This document shows positions 35,319 through 44,151 of a DNA stretch of 64,000 nucleotides, in pieces. Numbering within the stretch: the stretch's first letter is position 1; each line of letters opens with the position of its first letter. This stretch comes from Nonomuraea wenchangensis (GTDB lineage Bacteria; Actinomycetota; Actinomycetes; Streptosporangiales; Streptosporangiaceae), in assembly GCF_900111685.1 (NCBI RefSeq), contig NZ_FOHX01000006.1:186001-250000 (forward strand). The letters are read 5' to 3'. Below the pieces are notes generated by a model that worked only from the letters and a program-made list of their open reading frames with translations, made no database searches and was not told the origin of the DNA. Made by a program: the position numbers and the translations under genes.

Positions 35319-36125
35319 CTATTTGAGACCGGTCAGGGCGATGCCCCTGACGAAGTGACGCTGGGTGAGGACGAACAGCACGGCGGTGGGCACGAAGAGG
35401 ATCACCGAGCCCGCGGCCGTCAGGTGCCACAGCGTGAAGTACTCCTGGTTGAACAGGGTCAGCCCGACCGGGATGGTCCGCATCTCGGGCGTGGTGGTGG
35501 CGACCAGCGGCCACAGGAACTCGTTCCACTGGAAGACGAAGGTGAACAGCCCGAGCACGGCGAGCGCCGGCCGGGTCTGCGGCAGGATGACGCTGCGGTA
35601 GACGCGCAGCTCCGAGGCGCCGTCGATGCGGGCGGCGTGGATGAGGTCGTCGGGGATGGGCTGGATGAACTGCCGCATGAGGAAGATCCCGAACGCGTCC
35701 ATCAGGAACGGCGTGATCAGCCCTTGGTAGGTGTTCAGCCAGCCGAGGTTGGCCATGAGCACGTACAACGGGATCATCCGCACGAAGAACGGCACCATGA
35801 GCGTGGCCAGCAGCGCCACGAACAGCGTGTTGCGCAGCGGGAAGCGGAACTTGGCGAAGACGTACCCGACGAGCGGGTCGAACAGCAGGTGCGCCAGCGT
35901 GATCGCGCCCGCCACGACCAGGCTGTTGACGATGAAGTCGCCGAACGGCGCCCGCGTGAACAGCTCGGCGTAGTTGCCCCACTGGGGCGAGTCCGGCACC
36001 AGCACGGCGTCGGCCGCCAGCGTCTCGGCCTCGGTCTGCAGCGACAGCGACACCATGTAGAGCAGCGGCAGCACGGTGACCAGGCCGGCCAGCGCGAGCA
36101 GGGCGTAGAGCAGGGTCCTGCGCAT
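35319..36125 (-). CDS. Sugar ABC permease, MalG type
   Basis: 268 residues with six membrane helices. The EAA loop that docks the ATPase reads HAARIDGASELRVYRSVILP. It forms a heterodimer with the upstream permease in a CUT1-type carbohydrate importer. Its ATG overlaps the TGA of the upstream gene by one base (TGATG). No ATPase gene is present, as is usual in actinomycetes where one MsiK-like ATPase serves many importers. Confidence 0.93.
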   Translation of the reverse strand: MRRTLLYALLALAGLVTVLPLLYMVSLSLQTEAETLAADAVLVPDSPQWGNYAELFTRAPFGDFIVNSLVVAGAITLAHLLFDPLVGYVFAKFRFPLRNTLFVALLATLMVPFFVRMIPLYVLMANLGWLNTYQGLITPFLMDAFGIFLMRQFIQPIPDDLIHAARIDGASELRVYRSVILPQTRPALAVLGLFTFVFQWNEFLWPLVATTTPEMRTIPVGLTLFNQEYFTLWHLTAAGSVILFVPTAVLFVLTQRHFVRGIALTGLK

Positions 36126-37006
36126 CAGTACGTGACCTCCCCGCGCCGCCCGGCCCGGAGCTGCACCAGCGTGAACGCGACGATCACGACGAGCAGCAGC
36201 ACCGACTGCGCCGAGGAGTAGCCGAAGTCGCGGGTGCGGAAGGCGACGTTGAAGATGTGGAAGACCGACAGGTCGGTGGCGTCGCCCGGCCCGCCGTTGG
36301 TGATGATGTACGCCTGCCCGAACGCCTGCAGCCCCGAGATCACCGCCATCACCGAGACGAACAGCGTCGTCGGCGCCAGCAGCGGCAGCGTGATCCGCCA
36401 GAACCGCCGCCAGGCGTCCGCGCCGTCGATCCGCGCGGCCTCGTGGTAGGTCTCGGGGATGCCCTGGAGCCCGGCCAGGAACAGCACCATCGTGTAGCCG
36501 ACGCTCTGCCACAGCGTGACGCAGGCGATGGTGAGCAGCGGCGCGGTGTTGAGCCACTGCTGGCCGGGCAGCCCGAGCCCGGCCAGCACCCGGTTGAGCA
36601 CGCCCAGCTCGGGGTCGAGGATGTTGCGCCAGAGCAGCCCGACGATCGCCACCGACGTCAGGTACGGCACCAGCAGCAGCACCCGGAACACCACCCGCCC
36701 CCTGAGCGGCTGGTCCAGCGCCAGCGCGAGAGCCAGCCCGAGCACGATCGAGCCGATCACCACCATGACCGCGAACGCCACCGTGACCAGGAACGAGTGC
36801 CGCACCGCCGGATCGCCGAGCGCGTCGGCGTAGTTGCCGAGCCCGGCCCACTGGTCGGCCTGCGGTCCCGTGCGGAGGCTGGTCGCGACCACGTTGCCGA
36901 TCGGCAGGTAGAAGAAGGCCGCGAAGAACAGGATCGCCGGCAGCAGGAAGAGGTAGGCGGTACGGGCGTAGCGGCCCGCCAGGGTGCGCGGGGTCCTGAC
37001 GCTCAC
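36125..37006 (-). CDS. Sugar ABC permease, MalF/UgpA type
   Basis: 293 residues with six helices. The EAA loop is HEAARIDGADAWRRFWRITLP. The periplasmic loop after helix 1 (TSLRTGPQADQWAGLGNYAD) is typical of MalF/UgpA partners. The GTG start at 37006 overlaps the stop of the binding-protein gene (GTGA). It pairs with the MalG-type permease to carry a saccharide or glycerol-phosphate-like solute across the membrane. Confidence 0.93.
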   Translation of the reverse strand: MSVRTPRTLAGRYARTAYLFLLPAILFFAAFFYLPIGNVVATSLRTGPQADQWAGLGNYADALGDPAVRHSFLVTVAFAVMVVIGSIVLGLALALALDQPLRGRVVFRVLLLVPYLTSVAIVGLLWRNILDPELGVLNRVLAGLGLPGQQWLNTAPLLTIACVTLWQSVGYTMVLFLAGLQGIPETYHEAARIDGADAWRRFWRITLPLLAPTTLFVSVMAVISGLQAFGQAYIITNGGPGDATDLSVFHIFNVAFRTRDFGYSSAQSVLLLVVIVAFTLVQLRAGRRGEVTY

Positions 37007-38271
37007 TTGAGGAAGCCCTCGGCGGTCCTGGTGAAGGCCGCGAGGGCCTCGGCGGCCGGCTGGTTCTGGATGAGCACCTGCTGGTACATCACCTTGAGCT
37101 GCTCGTCCCACTTGCCGAGCTGCCCGGTCAGGCGCACCTGCTGCGAGGGGTCCTGGGCGATGGCGAGCGCGTCGGCGAAGACCTTGGTGACCGGGTCCGA
37201 CCGCACCTCGGACAGCTCCGCCCAGGACTTGCGCGGCATGAGCATGCCGGTCTCCGCGGTGGCGGCCCGCTCCACCTCGGCCGCGGTGACGCGCTTGACG
37301 AAGTCCCACGACAGCTCGGGCCGGGCGGCCTTGGCGGGCACGAACAGGCTGACCCCGGCCGCCTGCGTGGCCCGCGTCCGGTGCTTCAGCGGCGGCGCGA
37401 CGCCCAGCTCCAGGTCGGGGCTGGTCTTCCTGATCGGGTCGAGGTCCCAGGGCCCGGTGAGGATCATGGCGGCGCGCCCTGCGGAGAACAGCTTCTGCGG
37501 GCCCGAGTAGTCGGTGCTCGACACCGGCACCGGCGCGACCTTGTGCTTGTGGACGAGGTCGGCCTGGAACTGCAGGGCCTCGACGGCCGCCTCCCTCGGG
37601 CCCATGATCTCGCCGGTCGCCGGGTCGTACGGGGTGACGCCGGCCTGGATGAGCCACGGCCACACGTAGGTGTGGTCCTGGTTGAGCGCGACGCCGTACA
37701 CGCCGTCCTTGGTGAGCTTGCGCGCGGCGGCCAGGAACTCCTCCCAGGTCGACGGCGGCTCCAGCCCGGCCTCGCGCAGCATGGCCTTGTTGTAGAGGAG
37801 CGTGTTGCAGGTGAGGTGGAGCTGGACGCCGTACACCTTGCCCTGGTAGGAGTTGCGCTCGACGGTCACCGGCTGCCAGTCGGCGGGGAAGCCCATCGCC
37901 CCGCCGTCGCGGTCGACGAAGTCCTGCAGGGAGCGGGCGTTGCCGGAGATCGCGAACTCCTGCACCCATCCGCCGGGCTCCTCCACCAGGTCGGGCACGG
38001 TCCCCGAGGCGAAGTCGGCCAGCAGGCGGGTGCGCAGGTCGGGCCACTGGTACTTCTGCAGGTTGACCTTGACCTTGTTGGCCTGCTCGAACTCGGCGAT
38101 GACCTTGCGGTAGGCCGCGTAGTCGTGGCCGGCGTTCCAGTAGACGGTGAACGTGCCGGGCGCGGCGGCGGACGGCGCAGGGGGCGCGCCCGCGCAGGCG
38201 GACAGCACCGGAGCCGCGGCGGCGGCCCCGGCGAGGCGGATCAGGTCACGGCGGCTGAGATTGGGGGACAT
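37003..38271 (-). CDS. Sugar ABC transporter binding lipoprotein (Tat-type)
   Basis: 422 residues of the UgpB/MalE cluster. The signal has a twin arginine (LSRRDLIRLAGAAAA) and lipobox LSAC at Cys26. The ligand-binding fold is seen in VYWNAGHDYAAYRKVIAEFE, FASGTVPDLVEE and GRAAMILTGPWDLDPI. It captures an extracellular saccharide. With a sulfatase in the operon, a sulfated sugar is the probable ligand (inference). It starts 15 bases after the LacI gene. Confidence 0.93.
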   Translation of the reverse strand: MSPNLSRRDLIRLAGAAAAAPVLSACAGAPPAPSAAAPGTFTVYWNAGHDYAAYRKVIAEFEQANKVKVNLQKYQWPDLRTRLLADFASGTVPDLVEEPGGWVQEFAISGNARSLQDFVDRDGGAMGFPADWQPVTVERNSYQGKVYGVQLHLTCNTLLYNKAMLREAGLEPPSTWEEFLAAARKLTKDGVYGVALNQDHTYVWPWLIQAGVTPYDPATGEIMGPREAAVEALQFQADLVHKHKVAPVPVSSTDYSGPQKLFSAGRAAMILTGPWDLDPIRKTSPDLELGVAPPLKHRTRATQAAGVSLFVPAKAARPELSWDFVKRVTAAEVERAATAETGMLMPRKSWAELSEVRSDPVTKVFADALAIAQDPSQQVRLTGQLGKWDEQLKVMYQQVLIQNQPAAEALAAFTRTAEGFLK

Positions 38272-38286
38272 CTCGCGTTTCCCTTC

Positions 38287-39288
38287 TTAGGAGGAGCCAC
38301 GCCGCAGGAAGGTCCAGGAGCGGACGATCTCGCGGGCGGCCGGCGCCTCCTCGGCCTGGAGGCGGTCGAACAGCAGCCGCACCACGTCGGTGTAGTCGTG
38401 CCGGAGCGGCCCGACCGTGCTGAGCTGCGGATTGGTGATGAGACCCTCGTCGATGTTGCCGACGCCGACGATCGCGACGTCGTCGGGCACGCGCAGCCCG
38501 GCGTCCCTGGCCGCCCAGATCGCGCTGATCGCGGCCCGGTCGGAGGCCGCGAAGATCGCGTCGGGGCGGTCGGCGGAACGCAGCAGCTCCGTGGCCGTCT
38601 GGTAGGCCGACACACGGTCGTCGGCCCCGGAGGTGATGATCCGGTCCGGCACGCCATGCCGGTCGAGCGCCCTCGTGTAGCCGAGGACGCGGCCCGAGGG
38701 GCGCTCCCGGTAGAGGTCGTGGCGGTGGGCGAGGAACGCGATGCGCCGCCGCCCCCGCGCCAGCAGGTGCGTGACGGCCTCCTCGCACGCGTCGGTCTCC
38801 GGCGTCCGTACGACGTCGCAGCCCTCCAGCCCGTCCTCGTTGCTCAGCACCACCATCGGCAGTCCCGCGGCGGCGAGGCCGTTGATCAGCTCCGGGGCGA
38901 GGTGACCGCCGGTGACGTTGATCAGCGCGCCGTCGGCGACGCCGCCGCGCAGCACGTCTACGGCCGCCTTCGCGCGGGCCTCGGAGTAGACGGCCAGGTT
39001 GACGACGGAGTAGCCGCGCGCGTCGGCCATCTCGTGCAGGTCGGTGGCCAGCCGCTCGTCGGTGGGCACGCCGCCGAGCGAGCTGAGCACCAGGCAGACG
39101 CGCTGGGTGCGGCCTCTGCGCAGGCTGCGCGCGGCCTGGTCGGGGGTGTAGCCGAGCCGTCCGGCGGCGTCGAGCACCCGCCGGCGCGTCTCGGCGGCGA
39201 CCGGGCGGTCCCGGCCGCTGAGGACGTAGCTGACGGTCGCGACGGAGACGCCGGCGAGCTCGGCGACCTGGCGTGCTGTGGGTCTCAT
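38287..39288 (-). CDS. LacI-family repressor
   Basis: 333 residues. An N-terminal helix-turn-helix (TARQVAELAGVSVATVSYVL) with hinge helix QAARSLRRG precedes a periplasmic-binding-like effector domain (RVCLVLSSLGGVPTDERLA; PDAIFAASDRAAI). It heads the transporter/sulfatase operon and probably represses it until a saccharide binds. ATG 39288 follows TTATAC (39301-39296) by seven bases with no ribosome site, so a leaderless transcript is likely. Three dyads lie just upstream. Confidence 0.93.
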   Translation of the reverse strand: MRPTARQVAELAGVSVATVSYVLSGRDRPVAAETRRRVLDAAGRLGYTPDQAARSLRRGRTQRVCLVLSSLGGVPTDERLATDLHEMADARGYSVVNLAVYSEARAKAAVDVLRGGVADGALINVTGGHLAPELINGLAAAGLPMVVLSNEDGLEGCDVVRTPETDACEEAVTHLLARGRRRIAFLAHRHDLYRERPSGRVLGYTRALDRHGVPDRIITSGADDRVSAYQTATELLRSADRPDAIFAASDRAAISAIWAARDAGLRVPDDVAIVGVGNIDEGLITNPQLSTVGPLRHDYTDVVRLLFDRLQAEEAPAAREIVRSWTFLRRGSS

Positions 39289-39325
39289 GCTAGTCGTATA
39301 ACCTAGCATTCCCTATAGGGATACA
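39288..39325 (-). promoter_or_regulatory. LacI promoter with overlapping dyads
   Basis: TGCTAG-N9-CTAGCA (39288-39308) surrounds the -10 TTATAC read on the minus strand. CCCTATAGGG (39311-39320) is a perfect palindrome just upstream. Both could bind a repressor that blocks RNA polymerase. Confidence 0.5.
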
Positions 39326-39398
39326 CGGTAATTAGCTCCTCTGAGGTCGGCGAGCGAGGCGGGTGAGATGGACGTGGGGAGGTGTACCGCTGTCGAAG

Positions 39399-39414
39399 TG
39401 TTAATCGATTAACA
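39399..39414. promoter_or_regulatory. Perfect 16-bp palindrome, LacI-type operator
   Basis: TGTTAATCGATTAACA has the central CG and 8-bp half-sites common to LacI-family operators. It lies 111 bases upstream of the lacI-like start and 124 upstream of the laccase-like gene, so it may serve one or both directions. Confidence 0.6.
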
Positions 39415-39497
39415 TCGGCCGTTCTCCCGACGCTACTCCTCGGCCGCGCCCCGGATCAACCACCCTGTCGCGCCGTCCGCGTGGCACACCGAATCTC

Positions 39498-39517
39498 CCG
39501 TTACTGTCCGTTACCGT
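39498..39517 (+). promoter_or_regulatory. Tandem 10-bp direct repeat upstream of oxidase gene
   Basis: CCGTTACTGT and CCGTTACCGT, adjacent and differing at one base. The period equals one helical turn. The second copy includes a possible -10 (TACCGT). It is a candidate activator site for the oxidase gene. Confidence 0.35.
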
Positions 39518-39537
39518 GCCAAGTGAACGGGGGGAGA

Positions 39538-41058
39538 ATGCTTGTGACACATACGTGGTGGTCCGGCAGACGCGTATCGCGCAGAGGACTGATCGTCACC
39601 GGGGCCTTCGCGGCGGGAGCGCGCCTGCTCGGCAAGCCGTCGGCGGCGGACCCCACCCCGCCCACCCCCGCGCCCCTTTCCTCCGGGTCCCTTGCCTCCG
39701 CGGGCCGGCCGCGCCCGGTGACGCTGCACGCCCGGCCCATGACGGTGACCCTGGGCGAGCACACGATCAACACCTGGGCGTACAACGGACAGCTGCCCGG
39801 CCCGTTGATCAGCGCCACGGCCGGTGGCGTGGTCCGCGCGCCGCTGGTCAACGGGCTGACGGAGGCGACCACCGTGCACTGGCACGGCATCCAGATCGCC
39901 CACCACATGGACGGCGCGCCCGGCTACTCCCAGGTGGCCACCCCGCCGGGCGGCAGGTTCGACTACGCCTTCCGGGTGCCGGACCCAGGAACGTACTTCT
40001 ACCACTCGCACGTCGGCATGCAGGCCGACCGCGGCCTGTACGGGCCGCTCGTGGTGCACGACCCGCGCGAGCCGCTGAGCTACGACGTCGAGTTCACTGT
40101 GCTGCTCGACGACTGGCTCGACGGCATCCTCGGCACCCCCGACGAGGTGCTGACGCAGCTCAACGCCAGCGCCGACCACGACGACACCCTGCGCAGCACC
40201 TTGCTCGGCGGCGTCACGGGCGAGGTCCGCCACCCGCTCTACCTGGTCAACGGGCGCGGCCCGGAAACACCGGTCACGTTCACCGCGCGGCCGGGGCGGC
40301 GGGCCAGGTTCCGGATCATCAACGCCGCCGCCGACACCGCCTTCCGCGTCGCGCTCGGCGGCCACCGCATGACCGTCACGCACGCCGACGGGTTCGCCGT
40401 CAAACCGGTCACGGTGGACACGTTCCTCATCGGGATGGGCGAGCGCTACGACTTCCTGGCCCGGCTGGAGGACGGGGTGTTCCCGCTGGTGGCGCTGGCC
40501 GAGGGGAAAGGGGCGCGGGCGTTCGCTCTGGTGCGCACGGCGAGCGGGACCGCGCCGGCCGCGGACGTGCAGCCGACGCAGCTCGACGGGCAACTGCTCA
40601 CCTACCGCGACCTGCGGCCCCGGCGCGCCGACAACCTGCCCCGCCCCACCCGGACCGTCCTGGTGGAGCTCGGCATGCGCCCGTCCGGCAACGAGTGGAC
40701 GCTGAACGACCGGCTGGCGGGGGACCCGTACCGGCTGCAGGTCGAACGGGGCGAGACGATCCGGGTGGTGCTGGCCAACCTGTCGCCCATGTGGCACCCG
40801 ATGCACCTGCACGGGCACACGTTCCAGGTGCACGTGCCGGGCGGGCACGGGCCGCGCAAGGACACCGTGAACGTCAAGCCGCGCGAGCGCGTCGAGATCG
40901 ACGTGCAGGCCAGGAACCCCGGCGAGTGGATGTTCCACTGCCACAACCTGTACCACCAGGAGCAGGGCATGATGGGCGTCCTCGGCTACGGCCCGCCGGT
41001 CCGCGTCACCGGGACCGGCACCGGGACCGGCAGCGGCACCGGCATGGGGCACCATTAG
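39538..41058 (+). CDS. Tat-exported multicopper oxidase (laccase-like)
   Basis: 506 residues. The N-terminus carries a twin-arginine export signal (GRRVSRRGLIVTGAFAAGA). Copper motifs are HWHGIQIAHH, YFYHSHVG, HPMHLHGHTF and HCHNLYHQEQGMM, the last with a Met axial ligand. It is a three-domain oxidase related to laccases and ascorbate-oxidase-like enzymes of soil actinomycetes. The tail (TGTGTGTGSGTGMGHH) is a Thr/Gly repeat. ATG 39538 lies two bases after GGGGGAG; GTG 39544 has better spacing and may be the true start. Only the fold is shared with the oxidase at 6664. Confidence 0.9.
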   Translation: MLVTHTWWSGRRVSRRGLIVTGAFAAGARLLGKPSAADPTPPTPAPLSSGSLASAGRPRPVTLHARPMTVTLGEHTINTWAYNGQLPGPLISATAGGVVRAPLVNGLTEATTVHWHGIQIAHHMDGAPGYSQVATPPGGRFDYAFRVPDPGTYFYHSHVGMQADRGLYGPLVVHDPREPLSYDVEFTVLLDDWLDGILGTPDEVLTQLNASADHDDTLRSTLLGGVTGEVRHPLYLVNGRGPETPVTFTARPGRRARFRIINAAADTAFRVALGGHRMTVTHADGFAVKPVTVDTFLIGMGERYDFLARLEDGVFPLVALAEGKGARAFALVRTASGTAPAADVQPTQLDGQLLTYRDLRPRRADNLPRPTRTVLVELGMRPSGNEWTLNDRLAGDPYRLQVERGETIRVVLANLSPMWHPMHLHGHTFQVHVPGGHGPRKDTVNVKPRERVEIDVQARNPGEWMFHCHNLYHQEQGMMGVLGYGPPVRVTGTGTGTGSGTGMGHH

Positions 41059-41190
41059 CGCGCCTCTGACGGCCTCACTGAGCCGCCTGTGGGCGGTGAG
41101 GTGAGGGGGGACTCTTGCGACGCGGCCCCGGGCTGCGGAAGGATCACCGAGTCACCCCCCGCGCTTGCCGCATGACGAGATGGAGAGGTC

Positions 41191-42570
41191 GTGCGCACTC
41201 AGCAGAGCATCGAACAGTTCGGTTACCGCCAGGAGTTACACCGCGGGGTCGGGCTGGCCGACCTCGTCTTCTACGGCCTGGTGTTCATGGTCCCGATCGC
41301 GCCTTTCGCGATCTTCGGGCTCGTCTACGCCGAATCCGGTGGCATGCCGGTGCTGGCCTATCTCGTCGGGATGATCGCCCTGCTGTTCACCGCGTCGTCG
41401 TACGCGCAGATGGTGAAGGCGTTCCCGCTGTCCGGCTCCGTCTACAACTACGCGGGGCGCGGCATCGCGCCGCCGGTCGGGTTCCTCACCGGCTGGATGG
41501 TGCTGCTCGACTACATCCTCGTGCCAAGCCTGCTCTACCTGGTCGCCTCGATCGCCATGAACGACGTGATCCCGGCCGTTCCCGTGTGGGCGTGGGTGAT
41601 CGGCTTCGTGGCCGTCAACACGACGATCAACCTGCGCGGCATCCGCATGACGATCCGGCTCACCCGCGTCATGATCGTCGGTGCGCTGGTCGTGCTCGCG
41701 CTGTTCCTGCTGGTCGGGGTCTGGGCCCTGCTGCAGGGCAAGGGGCGGGGGTTCAGCCTGGCGCCGCTGTTCAACGGCGACACCTTCTCCTGGCCGATCG
41801 TCTTCGCCGCGGTCTCGGTCGCGGTGCTGTCCTTCCTCGGCTTCGACGGGATCAGCATGCTGGTGGAGGAGTCCACCGGCGGCTCCGAGCAGGTCGGCCG
41901 GGCCATGCGGCTGGCGCTGGTGCTGGCCGGGGTGCTGTTCATCACCCAGGTCTGGGTCGCCGCCCTGCTCGTGCCCGATCCTGACGGGTTGCTCACCAGC
42001 CGGTCCGACACCGCCTTCTACGACGCCGCGGCGGTCGCGGGCGGCGAGTGGCTGCGCGGCGTCACCTCGATCGCCACGGCGCTGTTCTGGGGGCTGGCCA
42101 ACACGCTGGTGGCCCAGGTGGCCGTCTCGCGCCTGCTGTACGCGATGGCCCGCGACCGGCAGCTCCCGGCGTTCCTCGCCCGGGTGTCGGTCCGGCACTC
42201 CGTGCCGGCCAACGCGATCATGCTGGTGTCGGCGCTGTCGGTCGGGCTCGGCATCTGGATGTCGCTCAGGGACGACGGCGTCGGCGTGCTGAGCAGCCTC
42301 ATCAACATGGGCGCGATGGTGGCCTTCGTCGTCCTGCACGTGTCGGTGATCGTGCACTACACGCTGCGCGGCCGTTCGGGGGCGTGGTGGTCGCACCTGG
42401 CCGCGCCGCTGATCGGCATGGCGATCCTGATCCTCGTGGTGATCAACGCGAACGTCCTGGCGCAGGTCCTCGGGCTGATCTGGCTCGCGCTGGGGGCGCT
42501 GGCGCTGCTCGTGCTCTATCTGCTCGGCCGCCGGCCCGTCCTCGGCGGCGTGCCCGCCGACCGGTTCTAG
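41191..42570 (+). CDS. APC-family amino acid/amine permease
   Basis: 459 residues with about 12 membrane helices. The N-terminus matches the amino acid-polyamine-organocation pattern (GLADLVFYGLVFMVPIAPFA; SGSVYNYAGRGIAPPVGFL), with FLGFDGISMLVEES in helix 6. It imports an amino acid or amine by proton or solute exchange. GTG 41191 has GGAGAGG upstream. Codon 16 is TTA. It is followed 11 bases later by the GPP34 gene, probably co-transcribed. The substrate is not evident. Confidence 0.92.
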   Translation: MRTQQSIEQFGYRQELHRGVGLADLVFYGLVFMVPIAPFAIFGLVYAESGGMPVLAYLVGMIALLFTASSYAQMVKAFPLSGSVYNYAGRGIAPPVGFLTGWMVLLDYILVPSLLYLVASIAMNDVIPAVPVWAWVIGFVAVNTTINLRGIRMTIRLTRVMIVGALVVLALFLLVGVWALLQGKGRGFSLAPLFNGDTFSWPIVFAAVSVAVLSFLGFDGISMLVEESTGGSEQVGRAMRLALVLAGVLFITQVWVAALLVPDPDGLLTSRSDTAFYDAAAVAGGEWLRGVTSIATALFWGLANTLVAQVAVSRLLYAMARDRQLPAFLARVSVRHSVPANAIMLVSALSVGLGIWMSLRDDGVGVLSSLINMGAMVAFVVLHVSVIVHYTLRGRSGAWWSHLAAPLIGMAILILVVINANVLAQVLGLIWLALGALALLVLYLLGRRPVLGGVPADRF

Positions 42571-42581
42571 CGGGTGCCACC

Positions 42582-43217
42582 ATGGACCGGCTGCCGCTCC
42601 ACCACGACCTGTACCTCATCGCGCACGGCCAGGCGGGGAAACTGCTCATCCATCCGGCCTCGATGGCGCTCGGGCTGGCCGGGGCGGCGCTGCTGGAGCT
42701 GGCGCTGGACGGCCGGGTCGCGGTCGCGCGGGGCCGGGTGGCGGCCTCCGTACCGGCCGCGGACGACGGTGACGCCTTCGCGGGCGACCTGCTCGCGCTC
42801 GTGGCCGGCGAACCCGGCGACGTCCGTACGCCGATCAAGAAGGCGGCCGGCGACGCCTACGAGCGCACCCGCGAGACCCTGACCGACTCCGGGGTGCTGC
42901 GCCGCACCACCCGGCGGGTGATGGGCGTGCTGCCGACCACCCGCTACGAGCCCGCCGACATCGCCTCGGTGGTGCGCGCCTCGTCCGGCGCCCGCTCGGC
43001 GGTCGAGGGCTGGCGGCAGCCGGACGCGCGCTGCGCCGCGCTGTGCGGGCTGGTCGCCGTGCTGCGGCTGGAGGAGGAGCTCTACCTCGACCAGCCGTCC
43101 GGGCAACTGGTCGGCCGGCTGCGCGAGATCTCCCGCGAGAGCTCGCGCGAGGTCGCCGAGCTGGTCGGCGTCGTGGAGGGCCTGATCGGGGAGGCGGCGG
43201 TGGCGGTCTACCGCTGA
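42582..43217 (+). CDS. GPP34 (GOLPH3-like) protein
   Basis: 211 residues. LHHDLYLIAHGQAGKLLIHP and ALGLAGAALLELALDGRVAV are the N-terminal core of GPP34; the rest is helical (YERTRETLTDSGVLRR; LRLEEELYLDQ). Eukaryotic GOLPH3 binds phosphatidylinositol 4-phosphate at the Golgi; actinomycetes carry many copies of unknown role, presumably membrane-associated. It follows the APC permease gene with an 11-base gap. Confidence 0.85.
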   Translation: MDRLPLHHDLYLIAHGQAGKLLIHPASMALGLAGAALLELALDGRVAVARGRVAASVPAADDGDAFAGDLLALVAGEPGDVRTPIKKAAGDAYERTRETLTDSGVLRRTTRRVMGVLPTTRYEPADIASVVRASSGARSAVEGWRQPDARCAALCGLVAVLRLEEELYLDQPSGQLVGRLREISRESSREVAELVGVVEGLIGEAAVAVYR

Positions 43218-43242
43218 CCGCCGCCACCCCCGCCGCCGCGGA

Positions 43243-43461
43243 CTACTTGTCCTCGCCGGTCTCCAGCCCCTCAGGGTGATGCACGGTGACGTCGTAGGTG
43301 GTCGGGAACAACCGGCGGAAGGCGGTGTCCACCCCGCCGCCGGCCTCGATGACGATCTTCGATTCGCGGGTGATGTCCCGGACCTGCGCAACGACCACCT
43401 CGTGGGCCTGGTCCAGTTGCCTGGGCCCACCGGGCTGGACGATCTCCTGCTCTTCGGCCAT
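43243..43461 (-). CDS. Small hypothetical protein
   Basis: 72 residues, acidic at the N-terminus (MAEEQEIVQPGGPRQLDQ), then a mixed region with KIVIEAGGGVDTAFRRLFP. No known family, no membrane helix. ATG 43461 is chosen because GGAAGG lies seven bases upstream; ATG 43482 would add seven residues. It sits convergent to the GPP34 gene and divergent from the DUF2975 operon. Confidence 0.55.
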   Translation of the reverse strand: MAEEQEIVQPGGPRQLDQAHEVVVAQVRDITRESKIVIEAGGGVDTAFRRLFPTTYDVTVHHPEGLETGEDK

Positions 43462-43540
43462 GTCCGATCCTTCCGCGTTCACGGGCGTATGTCTAAAGTC
43501 TGGCCGATTCGCGTTGCTCGCACGCTTTTTTCGACTTGTT

Positions 43541-43591
43541 TTATCGTTTTTCGATGCTAACGTCAGTTACGTTCTCATCGATAAACGATAA
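43541..43591. promoter_or_regulatory. 16-bp inverted repeat controlling the DUF2975/HTH pair
   Basis: TTATCGTTTTTCGATG (43541-43556) and CATCGATAAACGATAA (43576-43591) are inverted repeats with one mismatch, 19 bases apart. The second ends in the ribosome site AAGGAG of the first gene. It is a likely operator for the HTH protein of this operon. Confidence 0.65.
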
Positions 43592-43602
43592 GGAGACGAT
43601 CG

Positions 43603-44151
43603 ATGTCCGACAGCCCGACAGCAACCGCGCCCGGGGCGGCCGGCCCCTGGACCCGGCGCCTGCACCTGCTCCTGACCACCGCTCTCGTGCTCGGCGTGCT
43701 CGCCTTCCTCGCGCGGCTGATCGCCGACGTCATCCTCGCCTTACCGACGGCGAAGGCCGACTACGGCTTCACCGGGCTCTGGCCGTCGCACGCCCGTGTG
43801 TCGCTCGACGGGGCTCTGGCCCCGGGAGTGCGCGCGGTGGACGTCGTGGTCGAGGCGACACTCCACGATCCGGCGCGTGCACCGCTGCTGGCCTCGCTGC
43901 ACCTGCTCACATGGCTGCCTGGCGCGCTGGTGATGCTCTTCTCCCTGTTCTGGCTCGTCCGCATCACCACGCGGGGTGTGGCCGGAGACCGCACGCTGTT
44001 CTCCGCCGACACGGTACAGGACCTGCGCAGGGTGCCCGGCGACGTCGGCTCGCCGCTCGTCGCCGTGCTGATGGGCGTGGGGGCGTTCGTGGTGGCCGAG
44101 GTGATCGGGCGCGGCCTGGCCATGCTCGACGAGCTCGAAGGCACGATCTAG
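43603..44151 (+). CDS. DUF2975 membrane protein
   Basis: 182 residues with four hydrophobic helices (LLLTTALVLGVLAFLARLI; PLLASLHLLTWLPGALVMLF; VAVLMGVGAFVVAEVIGRGL). The layout and the partner HTH gene match the DUF2975/YoaS family, membrane proteins of unknown role found with a YozG-type regulator. Its TAG overlaps the GTG of the regulator (TAGTG). Codon 47 is TTA. Confidence 0.75.
   Translation: MSDSPTATAPGAAGPWTRRLHLLLTTALVLGVLAFLARLIADVILALPTAKADYGFTGLWPSHARVSLDGALAPGVRAVDVVVEATLHDPARAPLLASLHLLTWLPGALVMLFSLFWLVRITTRGVAGDRTLFSADTVQDLRRVPGDVGSPLVAVLMGVGAFVVAEVIGRGLAMLDELEGTI

Noticed and set aside
38287-43217. Genomic island or prophage boundary around the permease and oxidase genes
   Set aside because: No integrase, transposase, tRNA or flanking direct repeats, and base composition does not change.
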